From positions 1-23,842 of the IMG/VR virus record IMGVR_UViG_3300010370_000243: a DNA stretch of 23,842 nt; one strand, given 5' to 3'. A program made the position numbers and the translations under genes. This document shows, in pieces, positions 4,178 to 12,200 of this stretch. Under the pieces are notes generated by a model. That model saw only the letters and a program-made list of their open reading frames with translations. It ran no database searches and was not told the origin of the DNA. Source of the stretch: a virus. Positions within the stretch are counted from its first letter, which is position 1. The number at the start of each line of letters is the position of its first letter.

Positions 4178-4203
4178 AGAGGAATGAGATGCGCCTCTAT
4201 AAA
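4178..4203 (+). promoter_or_regulatory. possible promoter with small dyad before gene 4248
   Basis: AGAGG (4178-4182) and CCTCT (4194-4198) form a five-bp dyad leading directly into TATAAA (4198-4203), a -10-like box. The matching -35 position (4175-4180, TCAAGA) fits only 3 of 6 bases. The leader to ATG 4248 would be about 38 bases. Weak evidence. Confidence 0.35.
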
Positions 4204-4247
4204 GACACTCACAACACACACAGTTTCTAACACTTTTCTTCTTTATT

Positions 4248-4388
4248 ATGTCCAAGCAAGTTCTCATCTCTCTGCTGGCACAAGGTAACACTGGCGCTGA
4301 GATTCTTTCGATTCTCGATGTCATTGCTGCCGATAACATGTCAGAGCAGAGTGATAACGGTCCTACGCTGAGTGAGATCGAATTCTGA
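4248..4388 (+). CDS. conserved 46-residue cyanophage protein (LLAQGNTGAEILSILD)
   Basis: MSKQVLISLLAQGNTGAEIL... ending GPTLSEIEF. The first two thirds form one or two amphipathic helices (VLISLLAQG, then TGAEILSILDVIAAD); the tail is polar. From memory, short proteins with this LL-A-NTG-EIL-ILD pattern are widespread in T4-like cyanophages; no function is known to me. It starts 85 bases after the previous gene and its stop is 11 bases before a stem-loop at 4400, so it is probably a short one- or two-gene unit. Confidence 0.75.
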   Translation: MSKQVLISLLAQGNTGAEILSILDVIAADNMSEQSDNGPTLSEIEF

Positions 4389-4399
4389 TACTAACTGTG

Positions 4400-4425
4400 C
4401 GCCCCTTGGTTGACACTGAGGGGCG
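4400..4425 (+). terminator. stem-loop after gene 4248, carrying a -35 box in its loop
   Basis: CGCCCCT (4400-4406) pairs perfectly with AGGGGCG (4419-4425) across a 12-base loop, followed by TTTATGTT, a weak T tract. It lies 11 bases after a stop codon, consistent with a terminator. The loop contains TTGACA (4410-4415), part of a promoter for the next gene, so termination and initiation signals share the same bases. Confidence 0.7.
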
Positions 4426-4438
4426 TTTATGTTAGGAT
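4410..4438 (+). promoter_or_regulatory. host-type promoter overlapping the stem-loop
   Basis: TTGACA (4410-4415), a 17-base spacer and TAGGAT (4433-4438; 4 of 6 matches) form a sigma-70-type promoter with a predicted start near 4445. GCCCC (4401-4405) and GGGGC (4420-4424) flank the -35, with 19 bases between centres, the same layout as at 3616-3650. It would drive the membrane peptide at 4586 with a leader of about 140 bases. Confidence 0.6.
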
Positions 4439-4585
4439 TGGCAGTATAGTGGTTTGGCAGTGTTTTGCCGATGGTTTGTTATAGCGCGGGGCGGCGTTGC
4501 GTATATAAAAAAAGCAAACTACCCTAACCTACAGAGGTGACAAAACGCGAACGATATATCAATCTCTTAAAAATTTTCCGGAAGT
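4426..4585. other. 160-base gene-free leader
   Basis: I see no credible gene here; the longest frame from ATG 4471 encodes only 18 residues. It holds a GC-rich patch (4484-4500), TATATAAA followed by an A-run (4502-4511), and AT-rich sequence close to the next gene. There is no convincing second promoter. It may be an untranslated leader with RNA structure. Confidence 0.5.
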
Positions 4586-4735
4586 ATGATTAGTCTCAAA
4601 AACCCCCGCAGAAGGTCCCCCTATTGGAACTTTTGGAGGGTTGTTCTAGCAGGTTGGGTTATCCGATATCCTCGCACCTTTTTTATTGCACTGGGTATTT
4701 GCATAACTGTGATATATAATTCAGTAACTAAGTAA
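4586..4735 (+). CDS. 49-residue basic membrane peptide
   Basis: MISLKNPRRRSPYWNFWRVVL, then AGWVIRYPRTFFIALGICI and a TVIYNSVTK tail. A positively charged N-terminus (KNPRRR) is followed by an aromatic and hydrophobic stretch (about residues 13-27) and then a clear membrane helix (about residues 31-44). The RVVLAGWVIRYP core is distinctive, and I have the impression of similar peptides in other cyanophages. GGAAG sits immediately before the ATG (4580-4584). Because it is under 60 residues it is easily overlooked, leaving a false 380-base gap. Probably an inner-membrane peptide; function unknown. Confidence 0.65.
   Translation: MISLKNPRRRSPYWNFWRVVLAGWVIRYPRTFFIALGICITVIYNSVTK
4715..4720 (+). 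promoter_or_regulatory. possible -10 box before gene 4767
   Basis: A perfect TATAAT lies inside the 3' end of the membrane peptide gene, 46 bases before ATG 4767. The -35 position 17 bases upstream (TGGGTA, 4692-4697) matches only 3 of 6 bases. The gene at 4767 may instead be co-transcribed. Confidence 0.35.
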
Positions 4736-4766
4736 AGGTTGCTGAAAAAAAATTTCCCCATAAAAA

Positions 4767-4958
4767 ATGGAAAAAATATATCACATATATGCAAAGGGCA
4801 AGTGTTTGTTTCACTCAGTAAAAGAAGAGGAGTTCGAAACAACTTGGACAACCTTAAATCGTATGGTTGGATTAATGAAAACTGACTATAATGAAGGGGA
4901 TCTAAGTTACATAGAATTATATGTCAATAGGGAAGCAACCATAAATTCTTCCCATTGA
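4767..4958 (+). CDS. conserved small cyanophage protein (MEKIYHIYAKGKCLFHS)
   Basis: A 63-residue protein with a beta start (KIYHIYAKGKCLFHSV), an acidic helix (KEEEFETTWTTLNRMVGLM) and a DLSYIELYVNRE segment. From memory, proteins with the EKIYHIYAKG-C-HS start and an EEEF--TW--L---V helix recur in T4-like cyanophages; the role is unknown. The start ATG 4767 is 31 bases after the membrane peptide stop, preceded by an A-rich tract rather than a clear ribosome site. Its TGA (4956-4958) lies inside the TTGACA of the glycosyltransferase promoter. Confidence 0.8.
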   Translation: MEKIYHIYAKGKCLFHSVKEEEFETTWTTLNRMVGLMKTDYNEGDLSYIELYVNREATINSSH

Positions 4959-4984
4959 CAAACGTATATATAGACTGTTAAAAT
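4955..4984 (+). promoter_or_regulatory. host-type promoter of the glycosyltransferase gene
   Basis: TTGACA (4955-4960), an 18-base spacer and TAAAAT (4979-4984; 5 of 6 matches) predict a start near 4991, 19 bases before ATG 5010. The -35 box overlaps the upstream stop codon. A second TTGACA (4984-4989) follows, but its -10 would fall on the start codon, so it is probably not used. Confidence 0.75.
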
Positions 4985-5009
4985 TGACATTGAAGGTTGA
5001 TTAAACTTT

Positions 5010-5795
5010 ATGGCAAAAGGATTTACTGTTAAAACTGTTCCACCTAAAAAGGCTTCACAGCAGGAATGGGATTACCCTGCAATTATGGAACGTATGCGTG
5101 GCAAGACAATTGTTATGTGTCTTCCTGGACGTGGTTGTTCCTATATCTTTATGAAGAACTTCCTACAACTTTGTTTTGATCTTGTGCAGAACGGTTGTGC
5201 TATTCAAATTTCTCAGGATTACTCTTCCATGGTTAACTTTGCACGTTGCAAAGTACTCGGTGCAAATGTTCTCCGTGGTCCTAAGCAGATTCCCTGGGAT
5301 GGTAAAATGAATTATGATTACCAACTCTGGATTGACAGTGATATCGTCTTTGACACTGGTAAATTCTGGCAACTATGTGATCTCGCATTCCCTGCTCCCG
5401 ACGAAGAGGGCAATACAGAGGAGAAAGAGATTGTTTGCGGTTGGTACTGTACCGAAGATGGTCACACAACCTCGGTTGCACACTGGTTGGATGAAGAAGA
5501 GTTCCGCAAGAACGGTGGTGTCATGAATCATGAAACTCTTGATTCGATGGCAAAGCGTCGTAAACCATTCACTTGTGACTACACTGGTTTTGGTTGGGTG
5601 CTTATTAAGAGAGGTGTCTTCGAAAATCTCGAATATCCTTGGTTCGCTCCTAAGATGCAAGTCTTTGAATCTGGTGCAGTTCAGGATATGTGTGGTGAAG
5701 ACGTTTCATTCTGTCTTGATGCAATTGAAGCGGGATTTAAGATCTGGTGCGATCCTCGGGTTCGTGTTGGACATGAAAAAACTCGTATTATCTGA
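5010..5795 (+). CDS. GT-A fold glycosyltransferase
   Basis: A 261-residue protein. Hallmarks of a GT-A (family 2-like) nucleotide-sugar glycosyltransferase are an N-terminal strand KTIVMCLPGRG (about residues 32-42), a helix and second strand (NGCAIQIS), and a conserved NYDYQLWIDSDIVF block with the metal-binding DSD at residues 109-111. A CDYTGFGWVLIKRGVFENL acceptor-side block, Glu230-Asp231 in CGEDVSF (likely base region) and a C-terminal VGHEK (His255, likely metal ligand) follow. No signal peptide or membrane helix, so it is presumably cytosolic. It may modify virion proteins, host surface glycan precursors or DNA; the substrate cannot be told from sequence. Its stop overlaps the next ATG (ATGA 5793-5797). 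Confidence 0.85.
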   Translation: MAKGFTVKTVPPKKASQQEWDYPAIMERMRGKTIVMCLPGRGCSYIFMKNFLQLCFDLVQNGCAIQISQDYSSMVNFARCKVLGANVLRGPKQIPWDGKMNYDYQLWIDSDIVFDTGKFWQLCDLAFPAPDEEGNTEEKEIVCGWYCTEDGHTTSVAHWLDEEEFRKNGGVMNHETLDSMAKRRKPFTCDYTGFGWVLIKRGVFENLEYPWFAPKMQVFESGAVQDMCGEDVSFCLDAIEAGFKIWCDPRVRVGHEKTRII

Positions 5796-5953
5796 TGACA
5801 CAATACAACGTACTTTATAAAGGACGTAAAATTTATATGGACCTTAGTGCAGAAGAATGTACTGAGGTCCTTCAAGACCTCTCAGAGGCGTTTTTCTCGG
5901 GAGAAGATGTTGATCCAGAATTTTTAGAATTGGAGGAAATTGTAAATGGCTAA
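5795..5953 (+). CDS. conserved 52-residue acidic cyanophage protein
   Basis: MTQYNVLYKGRKIYMDLSAEE... ending LEEIVNG. A beta start (YNVLYKGRKIYMDL) leads into an acidic helix (SAEECTEVLQDLSEAFF) and a tail DVDPEFLELEEI. From memory, proteins of this type (YKGRK-Y-DL followed by EVL-DLSE) are conserved in cyanomyoviruses next to the following small basic gene. It overlaps the glycosyltransferase stop by one base and the next gene by eight bases, so the three form one translationally coupled unit. Its coding sequence contains a hairpin, GAGGTC (5864-5869) with GACCTC (5876-5881). Function unknown. Confidence 0.8.
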   Translation: MTQYNVLYKGRKIYMDLSAEECTEVLQDLSEAFFSGEDVDPEFLELEEIVNG

Positions 5954-6086
5954 AGGCGGAAGTAGTAAAATTTTATTTGAACCTGGAGCACCAAAGAAAA
6001 CTCGTCAAGGAAGGTCTCCAAGAACACTTCTCAGCGCGACCTCTCGCAATGGACGTAAAAAGAAGTATAGAGGACAAGGAAAATAA
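5946..6086 (+). CDS. conserved 46-residue basic protein (MAKGGSSK-EPGAPKKTRQG)
   Basis: MAKGGSSKILFEPGAPKKTRQ... ending KKKYRGQGK. It is very basic, with Gly, Ser, Lys and Arg throughout and no hydrophobic core, so it is likely disordered or folds on binding nucleic acid. The EPGAPKKTRQG core is one I recognise as recurring in small proteins of T4-like cyanophages; the function is not known to me. GGAGGAAAT lies just before the start (AGGAGG-like, 5932-5940). It overlaps the acidic protein gene by eight bases; the pairing of a small acidic and a small basic protein may be meaningful. A terminator follows six bases after its stop. Confidence 0.8.
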   Translation: MAKGGSSKILFEPGAPKKTRQGRSPRTLLSATSRNGRKKKYRGQGK

Positions 6087-6091
6087 TTTTT

Positions 6092-6125
6092 AGAGTGCTT
6101 AAATAGAATTAGGCACTCTTTTTTT
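6092..6125 (+). terminator. intrinsic terminator abutting the next start codon
   Basis: AGAGTGC (6092-6098) pairs perfectly with GCACTCT (6113-6119) around a 14-base AT-rich loop, followed by seven T (6119-6125). It ends the glycosyltransferase unit. The last T is immediately followed by the ATG of the gene at 6126, leaving no separate leader. Confidence 0.9.
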
Positions 6126-6650
6126 ATGTTTACCGAAAAAGAACTACATATTTTAAATTGGATTAAGGATGTATCTAAGGTTAGACCAGAATTGAATGGA
6201 TTTGCTGTTTGTCCATTTGCATCTAATTCAAAATTTAAAATTATTGAGTGTCCAGCAGAAGAAATTTATCCTCTAAATGACTATGATGTAGTCATTTACA
6301 TCATAGAAGACTATTTTGACCTTGAAGCAGTTGAATTTTGGGTCAATTATCACAACTCAAACCATCCAGGTTGGAAATTTTTTGAAGATTGTGGGTCATA
6401 TGACACGTTTATTAACGGTATTAAGACAAACAATGGCAAATACAACCTGATTTTGGGTCAACCTACACAAAAATTACGCAAATTTCGTGAACATTTAGCA
6501 AAAACCACCTATTATGACTTGTGGGATGAAGAATATTTGAAAGAAATACTTGAAGATGACTATGATATAATTGAAAAACGGGATAGCAACCCCGTAAAAA
6601 GTTCTGATTTACCAAATCAGGAGCAAAAAAATGACCAAACAAGTCGATAA
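6126..6650 (+). CDS. conserved hypothetical protein upstream of gp25, 174 residues
   Basis: Starts MFTEKELHILNWIKDVSKVRP, then NGFAVCPFASNSKFKIIECP. The N-terminal W-K--------GFAVCPFA pattern is loosely like DUF1415-type proteins, but I would not assign that family. The middle is acidic and hydrophobic (YDVVIYIIEDYFDLEAVEFWV); the end is polar and probably flexible (EKRDSNPVKSSDLPNQEQKN). No catalytic motif or membrane helix is certain. The start ATG directly follows the T-run of a terminator, with no purine-rich ribosome site. Its 3' end overlaps the next gene by 20 bases. By position it may belong to the late module, but no late promoter box is clear. Confidence 0.75.
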   Translation: MFTEKELHILNWIKDVSKVRPELNGFAVCPFASNSKFKIIECPAEEIYPLNDYDVVIYIIEDYFDLEAVEFWVNYHNSNHPGWKFFEDCGSYDTFINGIKTNNGKYNLILGQPTQKLRKFREHLAKTTYYDLWDEEYLKEILEDDYDIIEKRDSNPVKSSDLPNQEQKNDQTSR

Positions 6651-6885
6651 AGACCAAAATTACATGAAAAATACGTGGGGAACCGAATTTCTAGCATCAG
6701 AATACGGTTGGGAAGAGAAAATAGAGAAGCAAAAGATGCTTCGTGAGATTGCAAACGATGCCTTAACCCCCAAAAAACACGATTTTTATCATCAGAGCGA
6801 AATTCACGCAAAAATTCGCAATGATGCTGATTATGATGATTGGGAATACGGAACTGAACCCATTTATGAATCCAAAAATCGTTAA
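6631..6885 (+). CDS. small acidic hypothetical protein before gp25
   Basis: An 84-residue protein, MTKQVDKDQNYMKNTWGTEFL... ending EYGTEPIYESKNR. It is highly charged and mostly helical (WEEKIEKQKMLREIANDAL), with a Tyr/Asp-rich C-terminus (IRNDADYDDWEYG). The start at 6631 is well supported by AGGAG (6619-6623) seven bases upstream, one of the clearest ribosome sites in the window, even though this overlaps the previous gene by 20 bases. Its TAA overlaps the late promoter box of gp25. The position next to gp25 suggests a structural or assembly role, but there is no direct evidence. Confidence 0.75.
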   Translation: MTKQVDKDQNYMKNTWGTEFLASEYGWEEKIEKQKMLREIANDALTPKKHDFYHQSEIHAKIRNDADYDDWEYGTEPIYESKNR

Positions 6886-6891
6886 TAAATA
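6884..6891 (+). promoter_or_regulatory. T4-late-type promoter before gp25
   Basis: AATAAATA, one change from the T4 late box TATAAATA, overlaps the stop of the preceding gene and lies 28 bases before ATG 6920. The same box precedes gp8, and CATAAATA precedes the 267-residue gene. In T4-like phages such boxes are read by the gp55 late sigma factor with the sliding clamp gp45. Confidence 0.75.
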
Positions 6892-6919
6892 AGTTAGATT
6901 TATTATCTTTTAAAAATAA

Positions 6920-7321
6920 ATGCCTTTAGAGAGGGTTAGTCAAGGTTTTAAAGATATAAGTATGACTTTTCAGGCAAATCCCCTGAACAGTGATTTGATA
7001 GCAATTAATAATATTAACGCTATCAATAGATCGATTAGAAACATTGTCTTCACCCTCCCTGGGGAAAAATTTTTTAATCCCGTTTTTGGGTCAAATATAA
7101 CTGCATCTCTATTCGAAAATATTGATGATTTTTCTGCGGCGGCTATTAAAAATGAAATTGAACTTTCTATTCGTAACTTTGAACCAAGGGTTAATTTACA
7201 ATCTGTAGTGGTTACTCCCGATTATGAAGATAACACCTTTGATGTGGTCATAAATTACGAAATCATAGGTTTAGCAGTTGCTCCACAACAATTAGAGTTT
7301 GCTTTACTCTCAGCAAGATAA
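6920..7321 (+). CDS. gp25: gp25-like baseplate wedge subunit
   Basis: A 133-residue protein, almost the same length as T4 gp25 (132). It carries the gpW/gp25 family layout: an N-terminal arm, a helix NAINRSIRNIVFTLPGEK, the NPVFGSNITASLFE segment (equivalent to the GER/FGS-l---lFE signature), a helix, and the EPRVNL signature at residues 88-93 followed by beta strands. In contractile phages gp25 forms the core bundle with gp6 and gp53 and helps nucleate the sheath at the baseplate, inside the infected cell. It is the first gene of the late transcript; its TAA abuts the gp6 ATG without a gap. Confidence 0.92.
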   Translation: MPLERVSQGFKDISMTFQANPLNSDLIAINNINAINRSIRNIVFTLPGEKFFNPVFGSNITASLFENIDDFSAAAIKNEIELSIRNFEPRVNLQSVVVTPDYEDNTFDVVINYEIIGLAVAPQQLEFALLSAR

Positions 7322-9247
7322 ATGGCACTACAAAATTTCACAAGTTTAGATTTTGATCAAATTAAAAGAACTCTTAGTGATTATCTAAGAGCGAATTCAA
7401 ATTTTACTGATTATAATTTTGAGGGATCTAACTTTTCCACTATACTAGATGTTCTAGCATATAACACCTACATTGCGTCATATAATGCAAATATGATCGC
7501 AAATGAGGTTTTTATTGATAGTGCTACACTCAGAGAAAACATAGTTTCTTTAGCTAGAAACATAGGATATGTTCCAAGATCAAGAAAAGCAGCAACTGCA
7601 GTTATAAGTTTTTTTGTTGATCTAAATCAAAGTGGAGTAACTCCATCAACATTAACTCTACAGAAAGGAGTAGTTGTATCTTCTTCTTCTCAGTTTGGCG
7701 GAAATTCATTTACCTTCTCTATTTTAAATGATATAACTGTTCCTGTTGTTAATGGCGTTGCCTCATTTAATAATATCAAAGTTTATCAAGGAAATTTAAT
7801 AACAGAAACCTTTGTCAGACAGTCCATAAATCCAATTCAAAGATTTCTGCTGAGTAACGTTGGAATAGATACAGATCTTCTATCAGTTGTGGTAAGAGAC
7901 TCTTTTAATGCTGATATTAGAAGAACATATAAAAAGCAAGATAGTCTTTTTGAAATTAACGATCAGTCAAGAGTATATTTTCTACAAGAAATAGAAGATG
8001 AAAGGTACGAATTAATTTTTGGTGATGGTATTTTTGGAAAGCAATTGCAAGAAAATAACGTAATCGAAGCTTCGTATATTGTTTGTGATGGTGATCCAGC
8101 AAATGGAATTCAATCTTTTTCTTTTAGTGGTAGATTAGTCTTTGTAAGAGATGGTGTTGAAAATATTGTTTCTCAGGGAATATCTCTAGTAACAACTCAG
8201 ATTCCATCTAGAGGTGGAGAAGCAATAGAGTCTGTGGAATCTATTAAAAAATATGCTCCAAGAATTTATTCTTCTCAAAACAGAGCATTAACTATTACTG
8301 ACTATGAAACTTTAATCCCAGCAAAAATTTATCCAGAAACAGAATCTATTTCTGTTTTTGGTGGAGAAGATCTTGTTCCTCCACAGTATGGAAAAGTTTT
8401 TATTAGCATAAAACCAAAAACTGGTGATTTTCTTCCAAACTTAATCAAAGAAAACATACGTAGAGATCTAAAAAAATATGCTGTTGCTGGCATTGTACCT
8501 GAAATTTTAGATCTAAAGTATCTTTTCTTAGAAGTAGAATCTCAAGTATATTACAATACAAATTTAACTTCATCTCCTTCATATCTTTCTAGTCTTATTC
8601 AAGACAATACTCTCAGATATGCTAATTCGTCAGATCTTAATAAGTATGGCGCTAGATTTAAATATAGTAAATTTTTAAAAATAATAGATGATACTGATGA
8701 CGCCATAACATCTAATATTACAAAAATACAAATGAGGAGGGATTTGAGAGTAACTCTGAATGCTTTTGCAGAATATAAGATCGGTTTTGGGAATCAATTT
8801 TATATTGGAAATCTGTCGGGATATAATGTAAAATCTTCAGCGTTTCAAGTATCTGGAATATCTGGAGATGTTTATCTATCCGATATTCCAGATACTAACA
8901 GAAAAGATGGTTCAATTTTCTTATTCTCTGTTCCATCAGCGAACTCAACAAGTCCAACAATTATCAGGAGAAATGTTGGAAGAATAGATTATGTTAAAGG
9001 GGTTATTACTTTAAATCCGATAAACATTATTAATGCAAAAATAAAAAATGGACAACCAACTATTGAAATTTCTGCAGTCCCACAATCTAATGACGTTGTT
9101 GGATATCAGGATCTTTATTTGCAACTAGATATATCAAACAGTACATTTGAAATGATTACCGACTCAATATCTTCTGGATTAGATCCTTCTGGTTCTCAGT
9201 ATATTGTTTCATCAAGTTATAAAAATGGCAATTTAGTAAGAAAGTAA
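7322..9247 (+). CDS. gp6: gp6-like baseplate wedge subunit (baseplate J family)
   Basis: A 641-residue protein close to T4 gp6 (660). Visible family marks are an N-terminal FTSLDFDQIKRTLSDYLR and DVLAYNTYIASYNANMIANEVF block (about residues 5-68), FGDGIFGKQL (233-242), SRGGEAIES (296-304) and QNRALTITDYE (319-329), the last three being typical of baseplate J-like proteins. The C-terminal third is beta-rich and more variable. gp6 dimers link neighbouring wedges into the inner baseplate ring and clamp gp25 and gp53. It follows gp25 directly and is followed by the giant gene after one base, with no promoter seen in between, so the three are probably co-transcribed and assembled together. Confidence 0.93.
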   Translation: MALQNFTSLDFDQIKRTLSDYLRANSNFTDYNFEGSNFSTILDVLAYNTYIASYNANMIANEVFIDSATLRENIVSLARNIGYVPRSRKAATAVISFFVDLNQSGVTPSTLTLQKGVVVSSSSQFGGNSFTFSILNDITVPVVNGVASFNNIKVYQGNLITETFVRQSINPIQRFLLSNVGIDTDLLSVVVRDSFNADIRRTYKKQDSLFEINDQSRVYFLQEIEDERYELIFGDGIFGKQLQENNVIEASYIVCDGDPANGIQSFSFSGRLVFVRDGVENIVSQGISLVTTQIPSRGGEAIESVESIKKYAPRIYSSQNRALTITDYETLIPAKIYPETESISVFGGEDLVPPQYGKVFISIKPKTGDFLPNLIKENIRRDLKKYAVAGIVPEILDLKYLFLEVESQVYYNTNLTSSPSYLSSLIQDNTLRYANSSDLNKYGARFKYSKFLKIIDDTDDAITSNITKIQMRRDLRVTLNAFAEYKIGFGNQFYIGNLSGYNVKSSAFQVSGISGDVYLSDIPDTNRKDGSIFLFSVPSANSTSPTIIRRNVGRIDYVKGVITLNPINIINAKIKNGQPTIEISAVPQSNDVVGYQDLYLQLDISNSTFEMITDSISSGLDPSGSQYIVSSSYKNGNLVRK

Positions 9248-9248
9248 A

Positions 9249-12200
9249 ATGATTAGCACAAATAAAGAAGAAAGAATTAAGTTTAATACAATCATTGAAA
9301 GTCAGTTTCCTCTATACATTGAGGAAGAATACCCACTTGCTAAAGAGTTTTTTAAACAATATTATATTTCACAAGAAAATTTTGGCGGACCATTAGATAT
9401 ACTTCAAAATATTGATAAACGCATTAAGTTGGGATCAGTAACAAGAGATTTTGAAGAAAGTACCACTATTCAAAATCTTTCCATATCTGGCGTTACAACT
9501 TCCATTGGTGTTTTCGATACCACCATTTATGTTGATAGTACCTATGGATTTCCAGATTCATATGGTCTAATAAAAATAGACAATGAAATAATTACGTACA
9601 CTTCAAAAACCAATATAACTTTTGATGGTTGCATTAGAGGATTTAGTGGAATAACATCATACAGAAATCCATCTGTTCCAGAAGAATTAATTTTTTCGTC
9701 TTCAGAAGCTGCAGAACATGCAGAAAAAACTAGAGTAGAAAATTTAGGGCAATTATTATATAAATCGTTTTTTAGAAAATTAAAGCAGCAAATCGCTCCA
9801 GGATTTGAAGACAGATCTTTGTTCTCAGGAAAGAATAAAGATACTGCCGCCATTAAAGTAAACGAAGAAAACTTTATTTCAAGGTTAAAAGATTTTTATG
9901 GTTCCAGAGGAACTGATCAATCTTTTAAAATTCTTTTTAAAGCTCTTTATAACGAAGATGTTGAGATTGTTAAGCCAAGAGATTTTCTTTTCAAACCATC
10001 AGATGCGGCATATAAGATTACAAAAGATCTGATAGTAGAGTTGATTAGCGGAAATGCGGAAGAATTAACTAATTCTACTCTTTTTCAAGACCAATATGGA
10101 GATATCTCTAAAGCATATGCGCCAATAACAAAAGTAGAAAAAATAAGCACAGGTATAGCAACGGCAAATTATTATAAGTTGAGTTTAGACTCAAATTATG
10201 ATAGAGATATTATTGTAGATGGTGCTGTATATGGATCTTTTTCTGTGCATCCATATACAAAATGCATCTCAAATGTTTCTGTAGGAGCATCTTATATTGA
10301 TGTCGATTCGACAATTTCATTTCCAATAAAAGGAGAACTATCTGTAGTTTATTTTGATGGTTCTGTAGGGGTAGTATCTTACACTTCAAAAAATCTTAAT
10401 CAATTTATTGGATGTTCTAACATAGACAAATTGATTTATGATAAAACACCAATCGGAATTAATACATATGCATATGGTTATTCAAATACTGGCGATGGAT
10501 CTATAGTTAAAGTTAGAGTAACTCCTGTCTTAGAGAGTTTAAATTATGATTCTACAAGTTATTATTATAAATCTGGCGATACTATTGATATAGATTCTTT
10601 AGGAAGAGAAACAGAAAAAGAAGATCTGGCAAATAAATTTTTTATTAATGCGTGTGCAACATATGATGTTAAATCTATAACAACGATAGATTTAACTGAC
10701 AATACTGTATTAATAGAAACGGAAGATCCTCATTCTTTGGTCGTAGGCGATGAAATTGTCTTAACAGGAAACAGTGGTAACCTAAACAAATCAATTATTG
10801 TAAAAATTGATACAGAATTTTCATTTTCTGCAAAAGGACAAGGACCAGTAAGTAGTTCAATCAAATATAAGTTTACTAAACTTTTATCAAAAACTAATGC
10901 CTCTTATTTTAAATCTTCATCATACTTTAATAGCAACGTTCAAAATGTCTATAAAGATGAAGAAAGTTTATTAATTGCTTCTCCATCTATTCCAAATTAT
11001 TATAATCAACCAATTGAAACAAATGATAAGTCCATCATTTTTGGTGGAACTTTTCCTCCAGTTGGAGTGGGATCAACAAACATTTTTAATATATCTCCAA
11101 TTAAAACACATGGATTGTTTACTGGAGATGCTGTTTATTATTCTTATCCAAAAAGAGTTTTTTATAGTGCAGAAACGGGATATGATGAAGTTGAAATATT
11201 GAATGGAAGACTTGGAGAAAATTTTCCAGAGGGTTTACTTTTTATTAAGAGAATTGATGACAATAGAGTCCAATTTGCTAGAAGCAGATCTGATATTTTA
11301 AATGGGAAATTTTTAAGCGTTCCTGCGCCAGTAACTTTTTCTCAAAATAAACTTGAAGTTTATAATTTACAAGGACAAACTTTAGAATCGCAAAAATTAT
11401 TAAGACAAATAACTCCTCCACAAAATGTGGATAAAAAATACGAAACCATCCCTGGACAAACAGGTATTCTTGTTAATGGCGTAGAGATCTTAAATTATAA
11501 GTCTCCAGATTCGATTTATTATGGTCCGTTAGATGAAATTAGTGTTTCTTCTCCTGGATCAAATTATGATATAATCAATCCTCCTGTTTTGCATATATCA
11601 GATTCTATTGGAATTGGAGCTACTGGTTATGTTGCTGTTACAGGATCATTGCAAGAAATTAGAGTTATAAATTCTGGGTATAATTACGTCGATAATCCTA
11701 TAGTATCAATAACAGGTGGAAATGGATTTGGTGCAAATGCTATCGTAGCTACTAAACAAATAATTAATAAACAATCTTTTAATTCTAATCCAAATGCAGC
11801 TCTAGTTGGAGTAGGAACAACTATTTCTACTATTGGATTTACAACTTATCATAGATTTTTAAATGGAGAAAAGGTCCTTTATAAAACAAATGGATCTGCA
11901 TCTATTGGCGGTTTAGTTGCAAATGCATCATATTTTGTCAATGTTAGAGATGCATATACGGTAAAACTTCATAACACGAGTCTAGATGCTCTTGCTGGGG
12001 TTAACACTATAGCATTATTATCTTATGGATCAGGAAATCACGAATTAGAGTCAATACAAAAGAAAAAAGTTGTTGATAAAATTATTGTTACAAATCCTGG
12101 ATTTGGATATCAGAATAAAAAAAGAACAACAAATTCTTCTGGTATCAATACATCTTCAGATTCAATAACAATAAAAAATCATGGATATAAAACTGGAGAA

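Noticed and set aside
4426-4585. A tRNA or small RNA gene in the GC-rich patch
   Set aside because: No T-loop or acceptor-stem pattern could be found, and no clean hairpin plus T-run defines an RNA end.
4621-4851. - strand frame of 76 residues
   Set aside because: It is antisense to the membrane peptide and the MEKIYHIYAKG gene, both better supported.
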